A stretch of 64,000 bases of DNA from a virus. The stretch is taken from the IMG/VR virus record IMGVR_UViG_3300027985_000918, positions 62,001 to 126,000 of that record, one strand, 5' to 3'. Shown piece by piece: positions 8,681 to 17,024 of the stretch. The translations under genes were made by a program, and so were the position numbers. Every line of letters begins with the position of its first letter. Within the stretch, counting starts at the first letter, position 1. Under the pieces are notes generated by a model. That model had not been told where the DNA came from. It did no database searches and was given only the letters and a program-made list of their open reading frames with translations.

Positions 8681-9118
8681 ATGAGTGATCGTTGTCAGAA
8701 GCTGGCTGACTCGTTCTTTGGCCCCGGAGGGGTGTTCGATGGCACGTTTCCTCCTCCTGAGGTCACCAAGGGAGGGCCGCTCGATGCTCTGTTCGCCCCT
8801 CCGAAGGTCACCAGGTTCTTTGGTGGGGAGCCGGGGTTGAAGGTCTTCCCCACGAAAGCTGCCTACGAGGTCGAGATCGATCTCCCGGGTCGGGTCAGGG
8901 ATGACGTGACCGTTGATATCTCCGGCAACAAGCTGTACGTCAAGGTTGCGGCTACTGGCAGCCGGAACCCCCGCCCTGAGAAGACATGGGTGTTTGATCT
9001 CGGGACGGAATACGACCCCGAAGGGACCACCGCTCTCTTGGAGAAGGGTGTGCTTTCCCTCAGAGTCCCCCGCCTGAAGACTGCTGATCCTCCTCGTTTC
9101 CGCATCACGGTCGGGTAA
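8681..9118 (+). CDS. hsp20: Small heat-shock protein (Hsp20/alpha-crystallin)
   Basis: This 145-residue protein has an alpha-crystallin domain from about residue 52 to the C-terminus. Typical features are YEVEIDLPGRVRDDVTVDIS (first strands), ISGNKLYVKV, and the diagnostic LEKGVLSLRVPR near residue 125. The N-terminal 50 residues are phage-specific and Pro/Phe rich. Hsp20 proteins hold unfolding proteins, and phages such as cyanomyoviruses carry them. AAGGAG precedes the ATG. The gene stands alone between a sigma-70-like promoter and a 15-bp stem terminator. Confidence 0.85.
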   Translation: MSDRCQKLADSFFGPGGVFDGTFPPPEVTKGGPLDALFAPPKVTRFFGGEPGLKVFPTKAAYEVEIDLPGRVRDDVTVDISGNKLYVKVAATGSRNPRPEKTWVFDLGTEYDPEGTTALLEKGVLSLRVPRLKTADPPRFRITVG

Positions 9119-9139
9119 CGAGCCTCAGAGTTAAGGGGA

Positions 9140-9175
9140 GGATCCACACGGGGGCCTTCTCCCCCGTGTGGATCC
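9140..9175 (+). terminator. 15-bp perfect hairpin after hsp20
   Basis: GGATCCACACGGGGG (9140-9154) pairs perfectly with CCCCCGTGTGGATCC (9161-9175) around a 6-base loop. No T-run follows. Nothing else convincing is seen up to 9307. Confidence 0.6.
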
Positions 9176-9307
9176 TGGATGGTGGGGAACCCCCTCCACC
9201 ATGAGTACAGAGCCCTCAGAGGGATTACCCCAACCCTGCTAAATGATAGACTCTTGGCCTCCTGCCCAGGTAGGCCTGCATTGGGGGTTAGTTTGAGCAG
9301 TTGGGGG

Positions 9308-9697
9308 CTACGGAAGGGTGCGGATGAGTTCTTCGTTCTTCGGACCGGGGACTACTCCAGCCTTCAGACACCTCTCCCAGTCGGATAGGACCGCCTCGAA
9401 GTCCTCCTCTGGCATGTCAGTGAGTCCAGGGCAATCGAACATCCTCCGAAGATTGAGGACATCCATCACGTCCTTGAACTTGATAGTGTCGTGTTCGGTG
9501 CTTCCGATGGGCCTGGAGTTCAGCACCATCCTATTCGTGACAGGCGGGGTTGCAGCCCAGTCGAGGCTCGAACGGGGCCGGCGGAGGAACACTTGCCGTC
9601 TACTGCCGAAGGTGTAGACGTATCCGAACCCCACTCGGAGGTTGTAGTACAGCCTCAGAAGCTCTCCGTCCTGTCGATAGCCGGTAATTCTGTTCAC
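9308..9697 (-). CDS. Hypothetical protein, 129 aa
   Basis: GTG at 9697 is preferred because GGAGGAAACA lies just upstream; the frame extends to a GTG at 9718 that would overlap this site. The protein starts VNRITGYRQDGELLRLYY. Its first half is beta-rich and basic (TFGSRRQVFLRRPRS) and its second half acidic. I do not recognise the family. A two-box promoter at 9724-9749 sits 27 bases upstream. Confidence 0.6.
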   Translation of the reverse strand: MNRITGYRQDGELLRLYYNLRVGFGYVYTFGSRRQVFLRRPRSSLDWAATPPVTNRMVLNSRPIGSTEHDTIKFKDVMDVLNLRRMFDCPGLTDMPEEDFEAVLSDWERCLKAGVVPGPKNEELIRTLP

Positions 9698-9723
9698 TCT
9701 GTTTCCTCCTTCAAGCACCCCAC

Positions 9724-9749
9724 TTACTCGCTACCTACCTCCTGTTACC
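9724..9749 (-). promoter_or_regulatory. Two-box phage promoter, leftward
   Basis: Minus strand GGTAAC, 14 bases, GAGTAA, upstream of the gene starting at 9697. The surrounding 50 bases are almost identical to those before the gene at 21195. Confidence 0.6.
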
Positions 9750-10386
9750 TAACTTCCAGGAGGGAATCCAAGTTCACACGCTCATCGTCCTGGATGTGGA
9801 CGGGTTCACCATCTTTCAGCACCCAACCGTACTCTAGGGGGGCCAGCCCCAACAGGGGCTGGCCCTTCCTCAAGACAGGACCTTCCAGTCCTTCTCTGCA
9901 CTTCACATAGTAGGCCAATGAGGCGGGGACCGGGATGTAAGTCTCCGAGAGACCACTGTTCTCACACCACTTGGAGATGGGGGTGTTCATGAAGCGGAGG
10001 ACCGCAGTGTGGGGTACCACAATCGCCCACTCCCACCGATGATCGAAAAGGACATACACACACCCCCGGGAGAGATCCCCCGCCTCAATGGCTTTCCTCT
10101 GCTCGATGTGGATGGTGTCGAAACTGAAGTTGCCGTCCGTCCAGGAGTCCCTCCACTTCGAGTCGTCCATCCCCTTGCGGGCCAGCTCTACCCCATATGT
10201 CCCGTCGAGAGATAGCAGGTCGATGCCGTAGCGGTCGGGATTGTCACGAAGCTGGATGCGGTCGAGCCCGAAGATCTCTTTGACCGCCTTCCGCAACTGC
10301 GGGGAATCCGCATAGGCCCTCCGAGCCTGAGGGTCGTTGGTCCGGAAGGCCGAGTCCTCGAACCTCTTGTTCTGGTGGATCTTCAC
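9745..10386 (-). CDS. Hypothetical protein, possible PD-(D/E)XK-like fold, 213 aa
   Basis: The gene overlaps the stop of the upstream NADAR gene by four bases, so the two are translationally coupled. Residues about 52-70 read DRYGIDLLSLDGTYGVELA. The pattern Asp...Glu-Leu resembles restriction-type nuclease cores, but no clear downstream Lys motif is seen, so this is only a hint. A nucleotide- or nucleic-acid-processing partner for the NADAR protein is plausible from the coupling. Confidence 0.65.
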   Translation of the reverse strand: MKIHQNKRFEDSAFRTNDPQARRAYADSPQLRKAVKEIFGLDRIQLRDNPDRYGIDLLSLDGTYGVELARKGMDDSKWRDSWTDGNFSFDTIHIEQRKAIEAGDLSRGCVYVLFDHRWEWAIVVPHTAVLRFMNTPISKWCENSGLSETYIPVPASLAYYVKCREGLEGPVLRKGQPLLGLAPLEYGWVLKDGEPVHIQDDERVNLDSLLEVR

Positions 10387-11057
10387 TCCACTGGCTCCAG
10401 CCGAACCCGTAGGACCACCCGGTGAGTCCAGGAATGCTCCGCCTCGTCTGTCTCGTGATAGAACCGCAGGTCGAACGGACGATTGGTCACCGGGTACGAC
10501 AGGTACTGGGAGGACAGATCCATGGTGAGCGTCTCCCCACAGTGAGGGCAGTCACTGGTGACAGTGATGGGGAGGTAGGTCCTCTTGGACAGTTCGATCT
10601 CCCCGTCGTTGTTCTCGATGGCCACCTTGGGACTCAACTCGTCTCGGATTCGCATCAAGATCTCCCCAAGCTGGTTACGCCCTACCCCAGTGGAGAGGTC
10701 CACCCCCCAGTACAGATCCCCCCAAGTATTGCCCTCCCGCAACTCCCGAGACCCTGTCGCCAGCAGAGCCTCACCTAGGTCCGGGTGCTGGGTGAACTTG
10801 GCCTTGCACACCTCGTACATGACCTGGGCCTTGATGTCCTCCCAGTCCGGCCGGAGGGTGCAGCGCCTCCCATTATGCTTGGACTCTTGGCAGGTTGCCG
10901 AGTTGCGGATCAGCTCATGCTCCGCCTCGATGACGGTCTTGGCAGCCTGGAAGGCATGCTCCGTTGAAGGGTAGGTTTTCCCGTTCCACTCGATAGGGGC
11001 TTCCCAGAAGTTGGAGAGCCAGCGGGTCGGGCCACGAAACTCGTTGATAGGCTTCAT
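10383..11057 (-). CDS. NADAR-domain protein with C-terminal zinc knuckle
   Basis: Residues 1-150 match the NADAR (YbiA/DUF1768) family: FRGPTRWLSNFWEAPI near the N-terminus, YPSTEHAFQAAK around residue 29, AKFTQHPDLGEALLATG, and NTWGDLYWGV near residue 110. The catalytic-type Glu of STEH and the Trp-Gly motif are present. NADAR proteins are N-glycosidase-like, and some reverse guanine ADP-ribosylation of DNA. The last 75 residues add a CPHC motif and look like a separate small domain. A PARP-like transferase (56414) and a macrodomain protein (17552) elsewhere in the window suggest linked ADP-ribose chemistry. Confidence 0.8.
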   Translation of the reverse strand: MKPINEFRGPTRWLSNFWEAPIEWNGKTYPSTEHAFQAAKTVIEAEHELIRNSATCQESKHNGRRCTLRPDWEDIKAQVMYEVCKAKFTQHPDLGEALLATGSRELREGNTWGDLYWGVDLSTGVGRNQLGEILMRIRDELSPKVAIENNDGEIELSKRTYLPITVTSDCPHCGETLTMDLSSQYLSYPVTNRPFDLRFYHETDEAEHSWTHRVVLRVRLEPVE

Positions 11058-11178
11058 TTTCAGGGGTGCCCCTCACTGTGAGTGTCTGGTTGTTGTACCC
11101 CTAACGGGGTAGACCATTACCGGGTTAGAAGGCCGAAGGCCAAAAATGTAGGGGGCGTTTTTGAGAGGTGGGCCGGAT

Positions 11179-11655
11179 TTACGGGAACAGAAGGTGCTTT
11201 CGCCCAATGAGGGCTTCCCAGGCCGAGGCGGACTGCTCTGCTGTCCGGGGTTCCATCCCCACGACGTGCCAAACCACCTCTGAGTCCCACTCCCCCCAGT
11301 AGTCCTGGGAGCAGGAGTAGGACATCTCGACCCAGAAGGCCTGGCCGGGGGAGATACCCTTCTGCAAGAGGAAGGTCTCCAGCTCGGAGATCAGCCCGAA
11401 AGGGCAGGTGTTCATCCCTAGAACCCCGTCAAGGTTTCCCAGAGCGTCTAGCTCGTAGCCCAGCCAGTGCTGAGGGGGGGCCCCCTCTCCATCGATCTCC
11501 AGAGTCAAAGACCCCCACTCCCAACTCTCCGCCGCCACCAGGCGGACCATGCACCAGGAGTTTCCCCAGATGCCACAGTCGTTCACTACGGGACACTTGA
11601 ATGGCTCAAGGGGTTCTGAGTCCATGCCCACCAGGGTGATGTTGAAGCGTTTCAT
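11179..11655 (-). CDS. Hypothetical protein, 158 aa
   Basis: The protein starts MKRFNITLVGMDSEP from an ATG preceded by GATGAGG. It is Trp-rich with several cysteines (CPVVNDCG, NTCPFG, YSCSQDYW). No family is recognised. Its first 50 bases overlap the end of the upstream gene in another frame. That is a long overlap but still plausible, because both frames have phage-like composition. Confidence 0.55.
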   Translation of the reverse strand: MKRFNITLVGMDSEPLEPFKCPVVNDCGIWGNSWCMVRLVAAESWEWGSLTLEIDGEGAPPQHWLGYELDALGNLDGVLGMNTCPFGLISELETFLLQKGISPGQAFWVEMSYSCSQDYWGEWDSEVVWHVVGMEPRTAEQSASAWEALIGRKHLLFP

Positions 11656-12034
11656 GAATGAACCTCATCTTGGCGGCATCACCGTCGGTGACCCAAAACC
11701 GAACCCCCAACGGAATCCACTCGAACCTCAGACCCGGGAACCTTCTCCGAGGGACATCGTGGGTGAACTTCACACCCGAACCCCCCGTGTACCTGTCGAT
11801 GAACCGTAGCCTAGCCCCCTGGAACAAGGTGGTGTCCCGGTAGTCCCGCCACCGCACCAACGCCGGCCAATACACCGCCGGAGATGCCGTAGACCCCCTC
11901 AAGGCCTGAAGGACAGGCGGAGGCTCCATATCGAACATCTCAGCCATCCGCCGATTCCCCTTGCACAGGTAGAGCTTGAACTCCCACGGACGGGTTAGGC
12001 GGACTAAGACGCCCGGCTGAGGTTCAATCGCCAC
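11606..12034 (-). CDS. Hypothetical protein, 142 aa
   Basis: The frame opens at a GTG (12034), the first possible start after an upstream stop. It has a weak ribosome-binding site, and translation may instead begin at the ATG about 30 codons in (MAEMFDMEPPP). The protein is basic and Arg-rich, with no recognised domain. A two-box promoter at 12117-12142 points towards it. Confidence 0.5.
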   Translation of the reverse strand: MAIEPQPGVLVRLTRPWEFKLYLCKGNRRMAEMFDMEPPPVLQALRGSTASPAVYWPALVRWRDYRDTTLFQGARLRFIDRYTGGSGVKFTHDVPRRRFPGLRFEWIPLGVRFWVTDGDAAKMRFIHETLQHHPGGHGLRTP

Positions 12035-12116
12035 TGGGGGGCTCGTCCCACTGGGTCTTGTGCCATTCCGACCGGGACTGGTTCACAGAAAGAACTCCTC
12101 TGGAGGTACTGGAGAG

Positions 12117-12142
12117 ATACTCGAATCTGCGTGGGTGTTACC
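12117..12142 (-). promoter_or_regulatory. Two-box phage promoter, leftward
   Basis: Minus strand GGTAAC, 14 bases, GAGTAT, 83 bases upstream of the gene starting at 12034. Confidence 0.5.
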
Positions 12143-12144
12143 CG

Positions 12145-12640
12145 GGGACCCGGCGACGGAGCCCACTTGTTAGGGGTTCAGAGGATCAGAGGACTGGCTC
12201 AACCGAGAGGGGTCTATCACCCCTGATAGCGGGGAGGCCCCCGCTACCCTATCAGCCAGCCCCGTCGCCGGGATCCGGTGCCTGTCGCACATTGAGGCCC
12301 CTGCCGGCAGCCGCAGAGGTAGGAGGTCCCCCGCTTTATGAGCCCCCGGGTGAGAGGAGCAGCACCCGAGGACACAAAGCGGAGGGGGTCGGGGGGCACA
12401 TGTGCGAGGTGCTGAGTACCAGCCTGTTGGACACAGGAACAACAGGCCCTACCCTGGGAGGTCTTGCGTGGACCTCTACCAGATACCCCTGACCGATGCA
12501 AAACGGGATCACCCGTAGTTCTTCTTGCTCAAGACGGCGGAGATGCTACCCCCACCCTTATTTCTCAGAGGGGTTGCGGCCGGGACCCTTGGGTGATCCA
12601 TTCTACCCGGGGCCCGGCCGCAATGGGTACTTCGCCTTAT
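12145..12640. ncRNA. Highly structured non-coding region (candidate RNA, strand uncertain)
   Basis: No convincing gene lies in these 500 bases, but long complementary segments are nested. CCCGGCGACGG (12149-12159) pairs with 12262-12272 and encloses CTGATAG/CTATCAG (12223-12229 with 12249-12255), itself around GCGGGG/CCCCGC. CCCCCGCTTT (12328-12337) pairs with 12376-12388 around CGGGTG/CACCCG. TTGCGGCCGGG (12574-12584) pairs with 12613-12623. The region follows the stop of the leftward gene at 12663, so it may be a structured 3' tail or a separate RNA. Confidence 0.45.
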
Positions 12641-12662
12641 CCGTGTTCTGGGGGCCGCAGCC

Positions 12663-13265
12663 TCAGTTGATGTTGTACTGGACCTTGGCGCCGGGAAGCC
12701 CAGCGAAGATGTCTTCGCCTTCCTGGGCTGCGGCGACGGGCTGGTTCCTGTCGTCCCCCTGAGCCGGGCTCACGCCCAGGGATGCGAGCCCCTCGTCCTT
12801 CATGATGTCCGAGGCGATGCTCCCGTCCGGGTCCTCGATGCCCAGAGCTTCCTTCATGATGAGGCTGAGCGTCTTCTGCAAGGTCCGGGCCAGGATCTGT
12901 TCCTGGAAACTGGACATGGCGGGGGTGCTGTCGTAGATCGTGTCCTGGTAGCGCTGGTACATCGGGGACTGGATCATCGGCAGCAGCTCGGCCAGATCGG
13001 CCTCGGTTAGATGGGCGCAGTACACGGGCGCCATGCTGTCCAGGAAGCCCGGGTACAGCTCCACCATGGCGTTCTCGATGATCCCGCCGATCTGATCCAT
13101 CATGAACGAGAAGTCCTCGGCGGCCGGCACCAAGACCTGCTCGGCCTGGAACCGCAACTGGACCATGGCCCTGACCAGGTGCCTGAGACGATCCTCGGAG
13201 TACGTGGCCTCCAGCACCGTCCTGGCGGCCTTGATGTGCTCCTGGGTGTATTCGCTGTTGTTCAT
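12663..13265 (-). CDS. DUF2059-like protein, 200 aa
   Basis: The segment around residues 75-115 (FLDSMAPVYCAHLTEADLAE, then LLPMIQSPMYQRYQD) fits the DUF2059 pattern of a helical pair with 'T-E-x-L' and 'SP-x-x-x-R/K'. Members are small helical proteins of unknown function. The C-terminal 50 residues are Ala/Gly-rich and probably disordered. There is no signal peptide. A two-box promoter at 13316-13341 lies 51 bases upstream. Confidence 0.65.
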   Translation of the reverse strand: MNNSEYTQEHIKAARTVLEATYSEDRLRHLVRAMVQLRFQAEQVLVPAAEDFSFMMDQIGGIIENAMVELYPGFLDSMAPVYCAHLTEADLAELLPMIQSPMYQRYQDTIYDSTPAMSSFQEQILARTLQKTLSLIMKEALGIEDPDGSIASDIMKDEGLASLGVSPAQGDDRNQPVAAAQEGEDIFAGLPGAKVQYNIN

Positions 13266-13315
13266 TTTCCCATCCTTCGGCCCCGAATCTCCGGGGTTTC
13301 CTGTTCCGGTACTAG

Positions 13316-13336
13316 CTACCGGAAAATGGGTTGAGG

Positions 13337-13341
<5 letters not shown>
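13316..13341 (-). promoter_or_regulatory. Two-box phage promoter, leftward
   Basis: Minus strand GGTAAC, 14 bases, CGGTAG. It overlaps the last codons of the upstream gene and points at the gene starting at 13265. Confidence 0.6.
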
Positions 13342-13792
<451 letters not shown>

Positions 13793-13806
13793 CTATCTGC
13801 TCCCTT

Positions 13807-13995
13807 TCAGGCTGTCCAGAGGGCGTAGGAACCCACTACCGCTCCGGACAGGATGACCCGGTACCAGAAGTCCGAGGTCAGCAACTTCCCGGGGTTCGTG
13901 AAGTAGTCGGGGTTCCGGTCCCCAGCCGGCTGGATGAACGTCACCAGCAGGAACGACAGGAAGTACACCAGGATGAAGATCGCCAGGTATTTCAT
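13807..13995 (-). CDS. Small membrane protein, 62 aa
   Basis: The protein MKYLAIFILVYFLSFLLVTF has a first hydrophobic span at residues 3-21 and a second at about 44-60 (YRVILSGAVVGSYALW). A short polar loop joins them. The start is one base after the upstream stop, so it is translationally coupled. A holin-like topology is possible but not demonstrated. Confidence 0.6.
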   Translation of the reverse strand: MKYLAIFILVYFLSFLLVTFIQPAGDRNPDYFTNPGKLLTSDFWYRVILSGAVVGSYALWTA

Positions 13996-13996
13996 G

Positions 13997-14188
13997 TCAC
14001 CAGCTCCTCAGGAGAATGTCCTTGTGGCAGCGGGGGCACTCGACCCACCTACGGCCGTCTGGCCCCCCACTGTAGTCCTTACCGTTGTACTCCTGCACGT
14101 CCTGTGGCAGGTACTCCACGATCCCTCCGCAGTTCTGACAGGTGATCCGCTTCTTTGCGGAAGGATCCTCACCCACGATCTTCGCCAT
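13997..14188 (-). CDS. Zinc-ribbon protein, 63 aa
   Basis: Two CxxC pairs (CQNC near residue 17 and CPRC near residue 51) form a four-cysteine zinc ribbon in a small basic protein. The ATG at 14188 overlaps the upstream stop as TGATG. Nothing shows its partner. Confidence 0.7.
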   Translation of the reverse strand: MAKIVGEDPSAKKRITCQNCGGIVEYLPQDVQEYNGKDYSGGPDGRRWVECPRCHKDILLRSW

Positions 14189-15015
14189 CACACCAGCTCC
14201 AAGTCAGTCGGGGCGTAGGACCCGACCTCCCCGTTGAGAGACACGTTGAAGCGCAGGCCCTGGGAGTCATGCCAGCTCACCACCACACCCTCGACCCCCC
14301 TGTGATCCCCCCCCTGCGCCGGCTGGGATACGAACAGCTCGGACAGAGGAGCCTGAGCGTCTACCGTGACCTTGGACCCCGGCTGGAACACGAACAGCTC
14401 GAACAGGGGTACCAGGGCGTCTACCATGTCCAGGGTCAGGTGCATCCGCATCGACACCTGATCCCCAGCACAGTTCGTGTCTACCCCGAACCAGCAGGCC
14501 GCCTCCGACGCCAGAGAGCTGTCCTGGAGACTGCATTGCTGGCCCAAGGAGTCCTCGAACTTCATCACCCCGAACCCCCGGGACGTCCAGGTGTTCGCCG
14601 GTACGGTGCCGTTCTGCTGGAAGTAGCGCAACCCCAACAGGGCCGGGTATGCTGCTTTCGGGTCGGAGAAACTTAGCGTGTCCCGGTTGTCGTACATCTC
14701 GTCCGTCCACGGAGGACGGGCATCCGGGGCGTACAGAGCCCACCGAACTCCGAGATTCAGCTCGTTCGGGGCTAGACATACCTGGCAGATCTGGCCGGAG
14801 CGGTCGTAGAAGGTTCCGAAGTTGCGCTCACCGTCCGTCCACTGGATGTCCATCGGGAGACGGGGGTTTCCCCGCCACACCCAGTCTTGGTTCATCTGGA
14901 ACACCGGACACTCACTGCTATCTCGGTCCAGACAGTTGCCATCGCAGGTGGCAGCATGGAGGTCCCGCCAGTTCACAGGGGCCCTCCGACTGGTCTTGGT
15001 GAAATCTTGCTTCAT
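14188..15015 (-). CDS. Hypothetical protein, 275 aa, family with C-terminal SLQ/MHL motif
   Basis: Residues about 148-200 read FEDSLGQQCSLQDSSLASE and ACWFGVD, followed by MRMHLTLDMVDALVPLFELF. This arrangement recurs in a small domain found in many phage and bacterial proteins of unknown function. The following 30 residues contain an imperfect duplication (LFELFVFQPGS and LSELFVSQPAQ). The N-terminal 100 residues are Cys- and Trp-rich. It is the first gene of the leftward set behind the promoter at 15043-15069. Confidence 0.65.
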   Translation of the reverse strand: MKQDFTKTSRRAPVNWRDLHAATCDGNCLDRDSSECPVFQMNQDWVWRGNPRLPMDIQWTDGERNFGTFYDRSGQICQVCLAPNELNLGVRWALYAPDARPPWTDEMYDNRDTLSFSDPKAAYPALLGLRYFQQNGTVPANTWTSRGFGVMKFEDSLGQQCSLQDSSLASEAACWFGVDTNCAGDQVSMRMHLTLDMVDALVPLFELFVFQPGSKVTVDAQAPLSELFVSQPAQGGDHRGVEGVVVSWHDSQGLRFNVSLNGEVGSYAPTDLELV

Positions 15016-15042
15016 GATCCCGCCTTTTTTGTTCTATCGGAC

Positions 15043-15069
15043 CTACTTGGGATTGGGATTAGGGTTACC
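15043..15069 (-). promoter_or_regulatory. Two-box phage promoter, leftward
   Basis: Minus strand GGTAAC, 15 bases, AAGTAG, 28 bases upstream of the start at 15015. Confidence 0.6.
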
Positions 15070-15071
15070 TC

Positions 15072-15392
15072 TCATTGACCAGGAGCCGTTAGGGCCATCC
15101 CGACGATGCTGTCCCACCCCGAACCGCCACCACAAGGGTTCCCATACCATCGGTTGTGATCGTTGGAGTCGAACCCCCGGAATTCCCGCTCTTTTTCCCG
15201 CACCAACAGGGAGAATCCCCAGTCGAACAGGGCCTTCTTGATTGAGTGGACCGGAACCCGGAGGCTCCTGTTCAACGCCTGAAGGTCGATGTGATCGAAG
15301 AACTCCCGATCGTCATCGCACAGGTATTCCACGAACGCCTCGATGGAGGCGTATTCGGGATCCTGGAACAGGGCTTCGGGGTCTCGAATCAT
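15072..15392 (-). CDS. Hypothetical protein with HTH-like segment, 106 aa
   Basis: ATG at 15392 has GGAAGGAGG upstream, so the extension to 15428 is rejected. Residues about 36-62 (LQALNRSLRVPVHSIKKALF) look like a helix-turn-helix. The C-terminus RGFDSNDHNRWYGNP then GGGSGWDSIVG resembles a conserved tail seen in phage proteins of this kind. A DNA-binding role is inferred. Confidence 0.65.
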   Translation of the reverse strand: MIRDPEALFQDPEYASIEAFVEYLCDDDREFFDHIDLQALNRSLRVPVHSIKKALFDWGFSLLVREKEREFRGFDSNDHNRWYGNPCGGGSGWDSIVGMALTAPGQ

Positions 15393-15418
15393 GGGGTCCT
15401 CCTTCCGTTCTGGAGGAC

Positions 15419-15444
15419 CTACTTGCATAGAGGGAGTTGTTACC
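15419..15444 (-). promoter_or_regulatory. Two-box phage promoter, leftward
   Basis: Minus strand GGTAAC, 14 bases, AAGTAG, 27 bases upstream of the start at 15392. CAGAACGGAAGGAGG follows, a leader also found after several other copies. Confidence 0.65.
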
Positions 15445-15673
15445 CGAGGAGCCGGGCCTTGATGAGGTCAGCGGCGTCGTAGCACCCCGCACGGGTCGCT
15501 AGCTCCACCACCGTCCGAAGCTGGTCCGTCACACTGTCCTGACGCTGAGGCTGGACCTTCTTGATGAGTCGAGCCCCCTCCTTCTCCGGGTCACATGCCA
15601 CTTGCAGCGCCTTCCACGCCCGCCAGGCCCGTTCCAAGGGGAGCAGTTCCTCATCCACCTTCACCTTCGCCAT
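15440..15673 (-). CDS. Hypothetical protein, 77 aa
   Basis: The ATG at 15673 (MAKVKVDEELLPLERAWRAW) is chosen over a TTG at 15712 that would overlap the upstream gene more. The protein is helical and charged. No ribosome-binding site is obvious, so translation may be coupled to the upstream gene. Confidence 0.5.
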   Translation of the reverse strand: MAKVKVDEELLPLERAWRAWKALQVACDPEKEGARLIKKVQPQRQDSVTDQLRTVVELATRAGCYDAADLIKARLLG

Positions 15674-15899
15674 GCCGAGGTTCGCCCGAACCTTGCCAGA
15701 CGACTGCCCCAATGGCGTCTACCAAATCGTAGGTATCCCCCGGTTCCAGAATCAGCCCGTTCTTGTTGGTGCTGAGATCCCCATCCTCGTGATACCAGTC
15801 GTCGCCCATCGGCCAGTCCTTGTAGAACTGCTGCAGCTCATACCCCTTGACTCTCATAACCAACTCCTGAATGACCCTCTCTTGGGCCTCGGTGGTCAT
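15651..15899 (-). CDS. Hypothetical protein, 82 aa
   Basis: This is a small acidic protein (MTTEAQERVIQELVMRVKGY) with a helical N-terminus. Its C-terminus ends in a Gly/Glu run. It overlaps the downstream gene by 23 bases. No domain is recognised. Confidence 0.5.
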   Translation of the reverse strand: MTTEAQERVIQELVMRVKGYELQQFYKDWPMGDDWYHEDGDLSTNKNGLILEPGDTYDLVDAIGAVVWQGSGEPRHGEGEGG

Positions 15900-15950
15900 G
15901 TCCCGAAAGTTCCGCTCCGGACGGGGCCAAGCTCCGGGGCCATGTACCCA

Positions 15951-16409
15951 TCATGCCGAAACGAAGCATAGATCGAAGCTGTAGTAGGGCTCAGTGTACC
16001 ACCCCGACCCCCTCGTGAAGCGGGGGCTCACTACGATCCCGGCACCCAGGCTGTCGGCAATCCCCCAATCCGAGGGACCCGACTCCCAGCACACCCGCCA
16101 TTCCCCACTGCTCACCTGATCCTCCTCCGGCGGCACGCAGAACGTCTCCCAGCCCGGCGACATGCCCTCAGTCTCGTGGCAGTACATCACCACCTGGGCG
16201 TAGGCGTAGATCACCGCCTCTTCCAGGCTCTGAGCCACGGCCACGCTCAAGTCGAACCGCTCCGCCCACTCCACCATCCGGTCCCCAAGGGCACGGTAGC
16301 GGCGATCCTGAGCATCATAGGAGGAGCCCTCCGAGCGGCGGATGGCCCTACCCTCCCTGTAGAAGTTCCGAAGAGTCGCAAGATGTTGCTGAATCGTCTC
16401 GGGTTGCAT
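15951..16409 (-). CDS. Hypothetical protein, 152 aa
   Basis: ATG at 16409 (MQPETIQQHLATLRNFYREG) has GGAGT upstream. The longer frame reaching 16658 runs over the next gene out of frame and is rejected. Residues 1-70 are helical. The second half is Trp/Cys-rich beta-like sequence (SSGEWRVCWESGPSDWG). It matches no family that I know. Confidence 0.6.
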   Translation of the reverse strand: MQPETIQQHLATLRNFYREGRAIRRSEGSSYDAQDRRYRALGDRMVEWAERFDLSVAVAQSLEEAVIYAYAQVVMYCHETEGMSPGWETFCVPPEEDQVSSGEWRVCWESGPSDWGIADSLGAGIVVSPRFTRGSGWYTEPYYSFDLCFVSA

Positions 16410-16425
16410 CGGTTGACTCCTGGGA

Positions 16426-16632
16426 TCAGTCTCCCGTCCTCTCCACCACTCGAAGATCCCCAGGGGAACAGCCGTAGTGGGAGTTGTAGTGGGACACCAC
16501 CACCTGGATCCGTTCCTCTGCCTGCTCCCGGGTGAGGTACCCCCTCTTAGAAGAGGAGGTGCGGTACGGCAACCGTCCCGGCCAGGCGGCGTGGGTGCGG
16601 TCTTCGATGACGTAGTCGGTTCTCTGGGCCAT
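16426..16632 (-). CDS. Hypothetical protein, 68 aa
   Basis: ATG at 16632 follows GAAGGAGGACCGAGG, a strong ribosome-binding site. The protein (MAQRTDYVIEDRTHAAWPGR) is small and basic, with a helical middle (LTREQAEERIQVVVSHYN). It is the first gene behind the promoter at 16662-16688. Confidence 0.6.
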   Translation of the reverse strand: MAQRTDYVIEDRTHAAWPGRLPYRTSSSKRGYLTREQAEERIQVVVSHYNSHYGCSPGDLRVVERTGD

Positions 16633-16661
16633 CCTCGGTCCTCCTTCGCTGTACACACCCC

Positions 16662-16688
16662 CTACTTGGCTGACCTAAGGGGGTTACC
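16662..16688 (-). promoter_or_regulatory. Two-box phage promoter, leftward
   Basis: Minus strand GGTAAC, 15 bases, AAGTAG, 30 bases before the start at 16632. Confidence 0.6.
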
Positions 16689-16757
16689 TTCAGGAGCGAA
16701 AAATTAATCCGGCGAAAAATGCGGGTCCGACGGGATGCCAAAAGAAAACGAAGAGTT

Positions 16758-17024
16758 TTAGCGGCCGGTTGTACTCAGGTGAGACGACTCAGGGGGCAGT
16801 CTGGAAGACCTCTCTTGACGGTACTCCATCACCGTCATGTTCCCGCTCGCCCCCACATACACCATGAACGTGCCCCAGTAGGATAGCACCGCCCCCAACA
16901 GGGCGTTTTCTAGGCTCGGGTGAAAGACGAGCAGGATCAGAAGCACCAGTAGGGGGACACCGTGGAAGAACGCTAGCCAACACCTAGCTCGGAACCGAAG
17001 GTTTTGGAAGTCGGCATCGGTCAT
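16758..17024 (-). CDS. Small two-span membrane protein, 88 aa
   Basis: Hydrophobic segments lie at residues about 17-35 (LAFFHGVPLLVLLILLVF) and 42-60 (LLGAVLSYWGTFMVYVG). GAGG lies eight bases before the ATG. The function is not recognised. Confidence 0.55.
   Translation of the reverse strand: MTDADFQNLRFRARCWLAFFHGVPLLVLLILLVFHPSLENALLGAVLSYWGTFMVYVGASGNMTVMEYRQERSSRLPPESSHLSTTGR

Noticed and set aside
9179-9388. 69-codon frame after the hsp20 terminator
   Set aside because: It begins within the terminator region and runs into the opposite-strand gene at 9308.
12058-12492. 144-codon plus-strand frame
   Set aside because: It has no ribosome-binding site or plausible protein composition, and overlaps strong RNA stems.
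15951-16658. Single 235-codon leftward gene
   Set aside because: Its first 80 codons read through the gene at 16426-16632, which has its own strong ribosome-binding site. The shorter start at 16409 fits better.
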